From contig NZ_CP046252.1 in the NCBI RefSeq assembly GCF_009720145.1, positions 2,480,001 through 2,544,000 on the forward strand: 64,000 nucleotides of DNA, read 5' to 3'. Positions 1 through 7,884 of this stretch are shown piece after piece. Below the pieces are notes generated by a model. It saw only the letters and a list, made by a program, of their open reading frames with translations. It had not been told where the DNA came from and did not search any database. The first letter of the stretch is position 1. Every line of letters starts with the position of its first letter. The position numbers were made by a program, and so were the translations under genes. This DNA is from Sphingobium sp. CAP-1 (GTDB taxonomy: Bacteria; Pseudomonadota; Alphaproteobacteria; Sphingomonadales; Sphingomonadaceae).

Positions 1-766
1 CCGCCCAGGCGAAGGCGCTATATTCGACCGGGATCAGCCGCTGCGCCTCGGCCCGCGCATAGGCCCAGGCGAGCGCGGCGAGCGAGGTGAAGGCGAGGCT
101 GGCCGCGAGCAGGACCAGCGGCGCGGCGCTGGCGGGCGGAATGACCAGCCAGAAAGGCGCGCCCAGGGCAAACACGCCGAGCATGACGAGATGCTGGAAG
201 AAGGCGACTTCGACCGGGGAAGCGCATTGCGCCTGCTGGCGCTGGAGGATCAGGTTCCAGGCGAACAGCAGCGCGGAGAGCAGCACCGCCAGCGCGCCGA
301 GCAGCGCGTCGGCGTCATAATCGCCGCGCAGCCGGCCGGACAGGATCACCCCCACGCCGACCAGCCCCAGCAGCGACGCGCCGATCGCCTGCCGCCCGAC
401 CCGTTCCCTGAGCAGCAACGCCGCGAGATAGAGGGCGATCAGCGGGGCGATGAAGGACAAGGCGATCGATTCCGCCAGCGGCAGCCGCATGATCGCCCAG
501 AAGAACAGCGCCGCCATCGCCGCCACCACCATCCCGCGCAGCAGATGGAGGCGCAGCACGGCCGGGGTCGGCCAGCGCTGGCGGGTCAGCAGCATCAGGG
601 CAAGGCCAAGCATCGTCCCGGCCAGCGCGCGCCAGAACAGCGCATTATAGAGGCCGATCGAGAGACTGAGTCCCTTCATCGCCGCGTCCATCACCGAAAA
701 CAGCGCGACGCCGGCGCAGCAGACGGCAAAGGGAATGGCGATCCCGCGCGCAGGCCCGGTCATCAT
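1..766 (-). CDS. EamA/DMT-family inner-membrane transporter, 3' part cut by window edge
   Basis: The reading frame is open from an ATG at 766 to the first base of the window, giving about 255 residues without a stop. The protein is almost wholly hydrophobic, with repeated transmembrane helices separated by short basic loops (for example LLTRQRWPTP near residue 60 and LLRERVGRQ near residue 120). This is the ten-helix pattern of EamA drug/metabolite exporters, with the first EamA repeat complete and most of the second visible. A second ATG follows directly at 763; a GGAG seven bases upstream favours 766. It begins 14 bases after the ispG stop, so the two are probably co-transcribed. The substrate cannot be told from sequence. 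The family call is good; the C-terminus is missing. Confidence 0.85.
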   Translation of the reverse strand, partial: MMTGPARGIAIPFAVCCAGVALFSVMDAAMKGLSLSIGLYNALFWRALAGTMLGLALMLLTRQRWPTPAVLRLHLLRGMVVAAMAALFFWAIMRLPLAESIALSFIAPLIALYLAALLLRERVGRQAIGASLLGLVGVGVILSGRLRGDYDADALLGALAVLLSALLFAWNLILQRQQAQCASPVEVAFFQHLVMLGVFALGAPFWLVIPPASAAPLVLLAASLAFTSLAALAWAYARAEAQRLIPVEYSAFAWA

Positions 767-780
767 CCCCAAGCTCCGCC

Positions 781-1941
781 TTACTCGGCCGCTTCCGCCT
801 TGCCCGCGTCGGTGGTGTCCGCTTCCAGCTTCGCCGCCTCGATCTCGGCCGCCTTGGCCTCCACCAGCTTCACGATATGATCGACCATGTCAGCATCGTG
901 AATGGTGTGGTCGGTGACGCCCGACAGATAGACCATATGCTTGCCATTGCCGCCGCCGGTCAGGCCGATATCGGTTTCGCGCGCTTCGCCGGGGCCGTTG
1001 ACGACGCAGCCCAGCACCGAGAGCGAGAGCGGCGTATGGATATGCTGGAGCCGTTCCTCCAGCGCCTGCACGGTGCGGATAACGTCAAAGCCCTGCCGCG
1101 CGCAGGACGGGCAGCTAATGACCTTCACCCCGCGGGTGCGGATGCCAAGCGACTTCAGGATTTCATAGCCGACGCGCACTTCCTCTTCGGGTTCGGCGGA
1201 CAGGGACACGCGGATCGTGTCGCCAATGCCGGCCCAGAGCAAATTGCCGATGCCGATCGCGCTCTTGACCGTGCCGCCGATCAGGCCGCCGGCTTCGGTG
1301 ATGCCCAGATGCAGCGGGCAGTCCACCGCATCGGCCAGTTGCGCATAGGCGGCGACGGCGAGGAACACGTCGCTGGCCTTCACCGCGACCTTATATTCGT
1401 GGAAATCCTGGTCCTGGAGCAGTTTGATATGGTCGAGCGCGGATTCGACCAGCGCTTCGGGGCACGGCTCGCCATATTTTTCGAGCAGATCCTTTTCGAG
1501 GCTGCCGGCGTTGACGCCGATGCGGATCGAGCAGCCATTGGCCTTGGCCGCGTCGACCACTTCCTTCACCCGCGCTTCGCTGCCGATATTGCCGGGATTG
1601 ATGCGCAGGCAGGCCGCGCCCGCATCGGCGGCTTCCAGCGCGCGCTTATAATGGAAATGAATGTCGGCGACGATCGGCACGCGCGCGGCGCGGACAATCT
1701 GTTTCAGCGCGGCGGTCGATTCCTCATCCGGGCAGGAGACGCGGATGATGTCGACGCCGGCATCCTCGCAGCGGCGGATCTGGTCGATCGTCGCCCTGAC
1801 ATCATGGGTCAGCGTGTTGGTCATGGTCTGGACCGTGACCGGCGCGCCGCCGCCGACGGGGACGTTGCCGACCATGATCTGGCGGCTCTGGCGGCGAGCG
1901 ATGTCGCGCCAGGGACGCAGGCCGGGATTATGGTCGGACAT
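781..1941 (-). CDS. ispG: 4-hydroxy-3-methylbut-2-enyl diphosphate synthase (flavodoxin), MEP pathway
   Basis: IspG (GcpE) converts 2-C-methylerythritol 2,4-cyclodiphosphate to HMBPP in cytosolic isoprenoid synthesis, using a [4Fe-4S] cluster. The 386-residue protein has the N-terminal TIM-barrel signature SRQIMVGNVPVGG (19-31) and VQTMTNT, followed by the C-terminal cluster domain with Cys277 and Cys280 (CPSC) and Cys312 in LGCVVNGPGEA, whose glutamate 319 is the usual fourth ligand. The last ~30 residues are an Ala/Glu/Lys-rich tail beyond the catalytic core. The ATG lies directly after the T-run of a hairpin, and the only plausible Shine-Dalgarno (GGAG at 1952-1955) sits inside the hairpin's 3' arm. 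The DMT permease gene follows 14 bases downstream. Confidence 0.97.
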   Translation of the reverse strand: MSDHNPGLRPWRDIARRQSRQIMVGNVPVGGGAPVTVQTMTNTLTHDVRATIDQIRRCEDAGVDIIRVSCPDEESTAALKQIVRAARVPIVADIHFHYKRALEAADAGAACLRINPGNIGSEARVKEVVDAAKANGCSIRIGVNAGSLEKDLLEKYGEPCPEALVESALDHIKLLQDQDFHEYKVAVKASDVFLAVAAYAQLADAVDCPLHLGITEAGGLIGGTVKSAIGIGNLLWAGIGDTIRVSLSAEPEEEVRVGYEILKSLGIRTRGVKVISCPSCARQGFDVIRTVQALEERLQHIHTPLSLSVLGCVVNGPGEARETDIGLTGGGNGKHMVYLSGVTDHTIHDADMVDHIVKLVEAKAAEIEAAKLEADTTDAGKAEAAE

Positions 1942-1942
1942 G

Positions 1943-1973
1943 AAAAAGGGGCTCCGTAAGCTACGAAGCCCCT
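1943..1973 (-). terminator. Terminator-like hairpin overlapping the ispG ribosome-binding site
   Basis: On the minus strand an 11-of-12 bp stem (arms 1962-1973 and 1947-1958, three-base loop) is followed at once by TTTTT and then the ispG ATG at 1941. It has the form of an intrinsic terminator for the upstream FadL-type gene, which ends at 2008. It also masks the ispG Shine-Dalgarno-like GGAG, so it may act on ispG translation or read-through. Confidence 0.7.
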
Positions 1974-2007
1974 ATAGGGATTTTAAAGTTGAATGAGAAG
2001 CGCGCCC

Positions 2008-3309
2008 TCAGAACCTGAGCGTCATGGACGCGGCGACCTGATCGGCGTTGCCGCTGGTCTGCGCCAGCGTGGTCGCGGTGACGGTGGCCGGCGAGGGATA
2101 ATAGCTGTCCGGGCGGATGATGTTCGCCTTTTCCACGAAAGTATGGGCGTAGCTGAGGTTCAGCGCCGCCGACGGCGAGATGTTGAAGGTGGCGCCGCCG
2201 GTCAGCCAGACGCGGTCGCCATCGGGAACGCGCGTGGTCAGATGCTGCGGATTGGTCGGCGAACGGTCGAACATGGTGCCGGCGCGCAGGGTGAGCGCGG
2301 GGCTGACATCATATTCGCCGCCGACGCTGACCGAATAGCTGTCCCGGTAATCCAGTTCCTTGGTGCTGGTGCCGGTCGCCGAGGTGACGGCGATGCTCTT
2401 GAAGCGTGACCAGTTATACCATTTGCCGGTGATCATCGCGCGCAAAGCGGGGGTCAGCTTGTGCATCATGCTGACCGTCGCGATATCGGGCAGGTTGAGC
2501 GGGGCGGTGGCGGCGAGATCTCCGTTCGCGCCGGCGAGCAGGCCGGTCAGGCCCGAAATGCTCTGCGTGCCGGCCAGCTTGTGGCTGACGCCCGACCGAT
2601 AATGGACGCCGAAATTGGTGTCGCCGGTCGTGTAGAAGAGGCCGGCGTTCCAGCCGACCGACCAGTCATCGCCCTTGACGCTGGCAAAACCGTCGGTGGT
2701 GGCGAGCGGCGAAAGCTGGGGCAGCGCGTTGGTCAGCGTCACCTTGACATATTGCACGTCGACGCCGCCGCCGATCGACAGCCGGTCGGTCAGCTTATAG
2801 GCGGCCGAGGGCTGGATATTATAGGTTTTAAGGTCGGTGTAGAGCGAGTCATAGCGGCCGAAAAACCCGTCATCATAGTCCAGCTTCAGGCCGAAGGGCG
2901 CGTTGACGCCAAGGCCGACCCACAGCCGGTCCGTCACCTGCGCGCTGGCATAGAAGCTGGGGATGGGGATGACGCTGTCGAACGGATTGCCGCCGTCATT
3001 GCCGCTGACCGGCACATGCAGGCTGGTGCCGGGGACCGAGCGATAGGTGCCGCGATTGCTCTGCTGCGCCGAAGCCATCAGCGCGGACGCGCCGGCCGAA
3101 ATCTGGACGCCGTGAAGCTGGGTCATTGCCGCCGGGTTGAAATAGATGGTCGAGGGATCATCGCCCGCCGCCGCGCCGCCGGACAGGGCGCGGCCGATTT
3201 CGATCGGGGATTGTTCCTGAAGATAGAAGCCGCCGGCAAAGGCCGGAAGCGGCGCGGCCATGACTCCGCTGGCAAGGAGGGCGTAGGCAAGACGGCGGCT
3301 GGGGAACAT
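2008..3309 (-). CDS. FadL/OmpP1/TodX-family outer-membrane transport protein
   Basis: This 433-residue protein is a predicted outer-membrane beta-barrel channel for hydrophobic compounds such as long-chain fatty acids or aromatics. A signal peptide ends near residue 25 (PLPAFA|GGFYLQEQ). The N-terminal hatch region carries the family features GGFYLQEQSP, an Ala/Gly-rich segment and the NPAAMT motif near residue 60. The rest alternates in strand pattern, and the chain ends in the barrel-type SMTLRF with a terminal Phe. It stands alone between two terminator-like hairpins, so it is probably monocistronic. The exact substrate is unknown. The symbol fadL is withheld because several paralogues with different substrates are common in this family of bacteria. 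Confidence 0.92.
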   Translation of the reverse strand: MFPSRRLAYALLASGVMAAPLPAFAGGFYLQEQSPIEIGRALSGGAAAGDDPSTIYFNPAAMTQLHGVQISAGASALMASAQQSNRGTYRSVPGTSLHVPVSGNDGGNPFDSVIPIPSFYASAQVTDRLWVGLGVNAPFGLKLDYDDGFFGRYDSLYTDLKTYNIQPSAAYKLTDRLSIGGGVDVQYVKVTLTNALPQLSPLATTDGFASVKGDDWSVGWNAGLFYTTGDTNFGVHYRSGVSHKLAGTQSISGLTGLLAGANGDLAATAPLNLPDIATVSMMHKLTPALRAMITGKWYNWSRFKSIAVTSATGTSTKELDYRDSYSVSVGGEYDVSPALTLRAGTMFDRSPTNPQHLTTRVPDGDRVWLTGGATFNISPSAALNLSYAHTFVEKANIIRPDSYYPSPATVTATTLAQTSGNADQVAASMTLRF

Positions 3310-3730
3310 GGCAAATCCTCTGCTAGTTTCGCGACTCTTCTGATGCCGATCAGCGCCGCGCGACGGCGTGAACCGGGCTTATGGGCCATGTCGCTTACCA
3401 AAGACGCGGTTAATTTCCAGTGTCGCGGGCCGGCATTTCACCGCATTACAGGACGATTGTCATGGTTAGCGTGGCCCGGACGCTACGGCGTTCCCGCAAA
3501 AGGCCCGACCGAAAAAAGGCAAAAAAAAGCCGCCTGTGAAGGCGGCTGGAAGTTTTAGGAGAGGATGCCTGAAAGGCGAGTTCCTTTTGCGGTGCAGCGA
3601 GGATTGTCGCAAATGCGAAACATGGAGGGTCGATTGCGTTTTCTGCAATCGTTGTCGCAACTTCTGATTTCCGTAAGGGAAAGTTGCACAAAAAAACTAT
3701 AGGAGCGCTAAAAAATTTATCGGTCGATCG
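3310..3730. other. Intergenic region between FadL-type gene and pgmG
   Basis: This 421-base gap lies between two minus-strand genes. It holds the pgmG terminator hairpin (3521-3547) and presumably the FadL promoter in its lower half. A small hairpin with 7-bp arms (CGATTGC/GCAATCG, about 3631-3651) and two copies of TGTCGCAA lie in the upper half. Short open frames here cross the terminator and lack family features, so I do not call a gene. Confidence 0.5.
3521..3547 (-). terminator. Intrinsic terminator of the mipZ-dnaJ-pgmG operon
   Basis: An 8-bp perfect stem AGCCGCCT/AGGCGGCT (3528-3535 with 3540-3547) with a four-base loop is followed on the minus strand by eight T residues (complement of the A-run 3521-3528). 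It is a canonical Rho-independent terminator about 180 bases downstream of the pgmG stop. Confidence 0.85.
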
Positions 3731-5113
3731 TCAAGATTTGCCTTTTGAGCCTCGTGAAAGCCCCGATTCGGCCAGTTGCGAATCAATCTGGGCCAGCAGC
3801 CGCGCCAGCCCCGATTCGTCCGCCGCCTCCGCACGGGCGACCAGCGCCGCCTGGGTATTGGAGGCGCGCAGCAGCCACCAGCCATCGGGCGTGCGCACGC
3901 GGGCGCCGTCGATCGCGCAAATATCGGCGCCCTGCGCGCGCAGCCGGGCCAGCACTTCGTCGATCACGGCAAATTTGCGCGCTTCGGGCGCGGGGAAGCG
4001 CAATTCGGGGGTGATGACGCTGGCGGGCAGGCTGTCCTGCATCTGCGTGACGCTGCGGCCCAGCGCCGAAACGAGGCGGATCAGGCGAACCGCGGCATAG
4101 AGGCCGTCATCATAGCCGGGATAATCGTCGGCGAAGAAGAGATGGCCGGTGGTTTCGCCGCCCAGCGGGCTGCCAATCTGCTTCATTCTGGACTTGATAT
4201 GGCTGTGGCCGGTTTTCCACATATCGGGCCGGCCGCCCAGCGCGGCGATGCCGTCGAACAGGGTCTGGCTGGCCTTCACATCGGCGACGATCGGCGCGCC
4301 GGGGCGCTTTCGCAGCACATCCCGCGCGAACAGGCCCAGAAGCTGGTCGCCCGCGATCACCCGCCCCTGCCCGTCGACCACGCCGATCCGGTCGCCATCG
4401 CCATCGAAAGCGACACCGAAATCGAGCCGTCTGTCGCGGACAAGCGCGCGCAGATCAGCCAGATTCTTCTCTTCGGAAGGATCGGGATGATGGTTGGGAA
4501 AATTGCCGTCTATATCGGTGAAGAGCAGATGATGCTCACCGGGGAGGCGTTGCACGAGGCGCTCCACCACCGGCCCCGCCGCGCCATTGCCCGCGTCCCA
4601 GCCGATGCGGCAGGCGGGGCCGTCAAACCCCTGCACCAGCCGCGCGGCATAGGCGTCCAGTATCGCGATGGTTTCGACCCGGCCGGCGCCCGATTCCCAG
4701 TCGCCCGCCGCCGCCATGACGCCCAGAGTCTGAATGTCCGCGCCGAAGAAGGGCGCATGACGCTGCACCAGCTTGAAGCCATTCTGGTCGCCGGGATTAT
4801 GGCTGCCGGTTATCTGGATGGCGCCATCCACCTCTTGCGTGGCTTCGGCATGATATAGCATCGGCGTCGGGCCAAGGCCGATGCGCAGCACGTCGATGCC
4901 GGTCGCCACAAGCCCCTCGATCAGCGCCGCTTCCAGCATCGGCGAACTCAAGCGCCCGTCATAGCCCAGCGCAATGCGTCGGCCACCCGACCGGGCGATC
5001 ACCGTGCCGAAGCTGCGCCCCAGCGCCCAGGCGTCGGCGGCGTGGAGGGTTTCGCCCACCGTGCCGCGCAGATCATAGTCGCGCAGCAGGGTCGGGTCGA
5101 AACAATGGGTCAA
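3731..5113 (-). CDS. pgmG: Phosphoglucomutase/phosphomannomutase (PgmG type)
   Basis: The enzyme interconverts hexose 1- and 6-phosphates (glucose and mannose) and supplies sugar nucleotides for exopolysaccharide and LPS. The 460-residue alpha-D-phosphohexomutase has its phosphorylated serine at position 104 (TGSHNP), the Mg-binding loop DGDGDR at 237-242, and the sugar-binding GGETTGH at 318-324. All four domains are present and the length fits. In sphingomonads this enzyme feeds sphingan synthesis. The ATG overlaps the stop of the J-domain gene by four bases, so it is the last gene of an operon with mipZ, and a terminator lies downstream. The symbol is by family resemblance; manB/algC-type names would describe the same family. 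Confidence 0.92.
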   Translation of the reverse strand: MTHCFDPTLLRDYDLRGTVGETLHAADAWALGRSFGTVIARSGGRRIALGYDGRLSSPMLEAALIEGLVATGIDVLRIGLGPTPMLYHAEATQEVDGAIQITGSHNPGDQNGFKLVQRHAPFFGADIQTLGVMAAAGDWESGAGRVETIAILDAYAARLVQGFDGPACRIGWDAGNGAAGPVVERLVQRLPGEHHLLFTDIDGNFPNHHPDPSEEKNLADLRALVRDRRLDFGVAFDGDGDRIGVVDGQGRVIAGDQLLGLFARDVLRKRPGAPIVADVKASQTLFDGIAALGGRPDMWKTGHSHIKSRMKQIGSPLGGETTGHLFFADDYPGYDDGLYAAVRLIRLVSALGRSVTQMQDSLPASVITPELRFPAPEARKFAVIDEVLARLRAQGADICAIDGARVRTPDGWWLLRASNTQAALVARAEAADESGLARLLAQIDSQLAESGLSRGSKGKS

Positions 5114-5550
5114 GGCTGCGCCCGCCCCTTCGCCCGTTCGTCCAGCAACAGGTCGCGCGCGGCGTTGATCTGGGCGGCGAGCGCTTCGGTGCCGCCCTTG
5201 TCGGGATGAACCGACGCGATCAGGCGGCGATGGGCGGCGCGGATCGCCGACGCGTCGGCATCGGACGCCAGCCCCAGCAGGGCGCGCGCCTTCGCCACAT
5301 CATCATCGGCGCGCGGCGCGGCGGGCTGCCGCTTGCGCATTTTCGCGCGCTGATTGCCCTGCTTCGCGAAGAACAAAGCCGCGCCGATCAGCAGCGGCGC
5401 GCCCAGCACCGGCTTTCCCTTGGCCGCCAGCACCGCGCCCACCAGCGCCGCGCCCAGCGCCATGCCATCCTTAGTCGTCATGCGTTGCAGTCGTCCCGTC
5501 CAGATCAGCCAGATCGCCAGTCCGGCCAGCAGCAGCGCCAGCGCGCCCAT
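5110..5550 (-). CDS. Membrane-anchored J-domain (DnaJ-like) protein
   Basis: This 146-residue protein has a hydrophobic N-terminus (helices about residues 3-18 and 30-62) and a basic linker (RAKMRKRQ). A C-terminal J-domain spans about residues 84-140 with the diagnostic HPD at 115-117 (HPDKGG). It should recruit DnaK to the membrane. It lacks the Gly/Phe-rich and zinc-finger regions of true DnaJ. The start overlaps the mipZ stop by one base (TGATG) and its stop overlaps the pgmG start by four bases, so the three genes are translationally coupled. The client is unknown. The arrangement next to a cell-division ATPase is suggestive only. Confidence 0.85.
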   Translation of the reverse strand: MGALALLLAGLAIWLIWTGRLQRMTTKDGMALGAALVGAVLAAKGKPVLGAPLLIGAALFFAKQGNQRAKMRKRQPAAPRADDDVAKARALLGLASDADASAIRAAHRRLIASVHPDKGGTEALAAQINAARDLLLDERAKGRAQP

Positions 5551-6356
5551 CAGGCCGCGCCGAGCAGGTCCAGCGACACCGCGCCCTCATCGGTGGGCAA
5601 AGCGAGGCCCGACACCATTTCGCGCAATTCCTGCCGCGCCGCGATATGGCTGACGCCCAGTTCGCCCAGATGCCCCTTGTCGAGCAGGGTGAGGCCCGAC
5701 GGAAAGAGTTCGCGGAAGATGACACGCTCGGAAAGTCCTGGAATCACGCGGAAACCGACCCGGCGGGAGAGTTCCATCAGCGCATCACCGACGCGCTTCT
5801 TGTTGCGGGCGTCATGATGCTGGACGCGGTTGCGCAGCACCACCCAGTCGATCGACACGCCATCGACCTTCGCCCGCGCCTTGCGCGTTTCGAAGATGAG
5901 TTCGGAATAGAAGGACAGGCGGCGCACCTTGAAGGTTTCGGGATCGACCTGGCCGATCAGGTCGAAATCGACGAAACTGTCATTCATCGGCGTGACCAGC
6001 GTATTGGCGTGGGGCGCCAGATGGCGGGCGAAGATGTCGTCGCGGCCGGGGGTGTCGACCACCAGAAAATCCTTGCCCTGGGCCAGGTCGATGACCTGAT
6101 CGTCCAGCGCGGCGATGCTGTCGCCGGTGAACACCGCGAAAGCGGGCGTGGGCAGGTCGATGCCGCGACGACGCGCAGTTTCGCGCCGATTTTCCATATA
6201 GCGGGTGACGGTGCGCTGGCGCGGATCGAGGTCGATCAGGCCGACGCTGTGGCCCAGCGCCGACAGCGCAATGGCGGTGTGGACGGCGGTCGTCGATTTG
6301 CCGGTGCCACCCTTTTCATTGGCGAAAACGATGAGATGCGGCTGCGGATTGCCCAT
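5550..6356 (-). CDS. mipZ: Division-plane positioning ATPase MipZ
   Basis: MipZ is a ParA/MinD-superfamily ATPase that forms gradients from polar ParB-parS complexes and blocks FtsZ assembly away from midcell in alphaproteobacteria. The 268-residue protein has a deviant Walker A (NEKGGTGKST, 13-22), DLDPRQ, the Walker B-like VVDTPG, and the highly characteristic C-terminal block GFRVIPGLSERVIFRELFP that distinguishes MipZ from ParA. It is first in an operon with the J-protein and pgmG. Its partner genes parA and parB lie about 27 kb away at 32.6-34.3 kb. The divergent panC begins about 100 bases away. Confidence 0.95.
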   Translation of the reverse strand: MGNPQPHLIVFANEKGGTGKSTTAVHTAIALSALGHSVGLIDLDPRQRTVTRYMENRRETARRRGIDLPTPAFAVFTGDSIAALDDQVIDLAQGKDFLVVDTPGRDDIFARHLAPHANTLVTPMNDSFVDFDLIGQVDPETFKVRRLSFYSELIFETRKARAKVDGVSIDWVVLRNRVQHHDARNKKRVGDALMELSRRVGFRVIPGLSERVIFRELFPSGLTLLDKGHLGELGVSHIAARQELREMVSGLALPTDEGAVSLDLLGAA

Positions 6357-6464
6357 TGGCCCCTGTAAACCCCGTTGATTGACGCAATGTTTGTTGACGG
6401 TCGCGCCGGCACGAGCCTAGCAGGACAGCAACATCCTGTCGCCCTTATCGGAGCCAATTCTTCC

Positions 6465-7310
6465 GTGCAAACGCTGCGTGACCTGCCCGCCCTCCGCTCT
6501 GCCGTCGATGCGCTGAAAAGCGACGGAAAGCCGTTGGCGCTGGTGCCGACCATGGGCGCCTTGCATGACGGGCATATGGCGCTGGTCGAGGAAGCGCGGC
6601 GGCATGGGCGGCATGTCGCGGTGTCGATCTTCGTCAATCCCCGCCAGTTCGGGCCGAACGAGGATCTGGACGCCTATCCCCGGCGCGAGGCCAAGGATGC
6701 GCAGATGCTGGCGGCGGCCGGCGTCGACATTCTCTGGATGCCGCCGGTCGATGTCATGTATCCGGCCGGCTACGCCACCAATATCAGCGTGTCGGGGATC
6801 AGCGACGGGCTGGACGGGGCGGCCCGACCGGGCCATTTCGACGGGGTTTCGACCGTCGTGACCAAATTGTTCAACCAGGTGCGGCCCGATGTCGCGATCT
6901 TTGGCGAGAAAGATTATCAGCAGTTGGCGGTGATCCGCCGCTTCGTCGCGGACCTGGATCTGGCGATCGAGATTATCGGGATGCCGACCCAGCGGGCGGA
7001 GGACGGCCTCGCTTTGTCATCCCGCAACGCGTATCTGTCCGACGAGGAGCGCAAGGCGGCGCTGGCCCTGCCCCGCGCGCTGGGCGAGGCGAAGCGGCAT
7101 ATCGAGAAGGGCGATTCCGTCGAGGGCGCGTTGGCGCAGGCGATCGCGTCGCTGGCGGCCCATGGTTTCGGGCCGATCGACTATGTGACGCTGTGCGACG
7201 CGGCGACGCTGGAGCCGATGCGCGTGCTGGACCGGCCGGCCCGGCTGCTGGGCGCGGCGAAGCTGGGCAAGACCCGCCTGATCGACAATATCGCGGTCGA
7301 TCCTGCTTAA
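6465..7310 (+). CDS. panC: Pantothenate synthetase (pantoate--beta-alanine ligase)
   Basis: PanC joins pantoate and beta-alanine with ATP to make pantothenate, the CoA precursor. Motifs include PTMGALHDGH (the HIGH-like nucleotide signature, residues 28-37), FVNPRQFGPNEDL, the GEKDYQQ motif and the KMSKS-like LSSRNAYLS. I start at the GTG at 6465, which gives 281 residues (the usual size) and the common beginning QTLRDLPALR. An upstream in-frame ATG at 6375 would add 30 residues with no family resemblance. A GGAG lies 11 bases upstream of the GTG. It is the only plus-strand gene left of the predicted origin. coaE, later in the CoA pathway, lies 4 kb away. Confidence 0.95.
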   Translation: MQTLRDLPALRSAVDALKSDGKPLALVPTMGALHDGHMALVEEARRHGRHVAVSIFVNPRQFGPNEDLDAYPRREAKDAQMLAAAGVDILWMPPVDVMYPAGYATNISVSGISDGLDGAARPGHFDGVSTVVTKLFNQVRPDVAIFGEKDYQQLAVIRRFVADLDLAIEIIGMPTQRAEDGLALSSRNAYLSDEERKAALALPRALGEAKRHIEKGDSVEGALAQAIASLAAHGFGPIDYVTLCDAATLEPMRVLDRPARLLGAAKLGKTRLIDNIAVDPA

Positions 7311-7443
7311 CTTCGCACTTTTCCCGCAGATTTTGACATTTTATTGCGCGGTGCAGATCCTATTGGCGGGTCTGCGGGAAGCCGAATATATAACATGACG
7401 GTCGGCGTGTAGGACAGCCTGCCTCTCCCCCCTCCGGGGAGGA

Positions 7444-7884
7444 TCAGAACGGCTTCACGATCACGGCGATGACGATGACGGCGGCGGCGATGCCGGGGAT
7501 TTCGTTGAGCATCCGCAATTGCCTGTCGCTGAGCGGACGCTGGCCCCGCGCCAGCTTCTTCGCATAGCTCGCGATCCAGCCATGATAGCCCGACAGGCCC
7601 AGCACGAAGAGCAGTTTGAGGTGGAACCAGCCGAAGCTCCACGCGCCAATTTCGACCATCAGCATCAGGCCGAATAGCCAGACGAGGATCAGCGAGGGAT
7701 TGAGGATGATCTTGAGCAGCCGCGTCTCGCGCTCGATCCAGCGCCGGTCCTCCGGCGATCCCGGTGCGGTTTCCTGATGATAGACGAAGAAGCGCGGCAT
7801 CATGAACAGCCCCGCCATCAGGAAGATGACGAAGATGACATGGGCGGCCTTCACCCAGAGATAGGCGGCGCCAAGATATGCCAT
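7444..7884 (-). CDS. hemJ: HemJ-type protoporphyrinogen IX oxidase
   Basis: HemJ is the membrane enzyme that oxidises protoporphyrinogen IX in bacteria lacking HemG and HemY. The 146-residue protein has four to five transmembrane helices, the early histidine in WVKAAHVIFV (about residue 15) and the conserved GWFHLKLLFVLGLSGYHGW block in the third and fourth helices. The ATG at 7884 overlaps the hemE stop by one base (TGATG), so the two haem genes are translationally coupled. An in-frame extension upstream to 8109 lies inside hemE and has no family match. The convergent panC ends 133 bases away. Confidence 0.93.
   Translation of the reverse strand: MAYLGAAYLWVKAAHVIFVIFLMAGLFMMPRFFVYHQETAPGSPEDRRWIERETRLLKIILNPSLILVWLFGLMLMVEIGAWSFGWFHLKLLFVLGLSGYHGWIASYAKKLARGQRPLSDRQLRMLNEIPGIAAAVIVIAVIVKPF

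Noticed and set aside
3446..3691. An 81-codon minus-strand frame in the FadL-pgmG gap
   Set aside because: It runs through the pgmG intrinsic terminator and has no recognisable sequence or upstream promoter.
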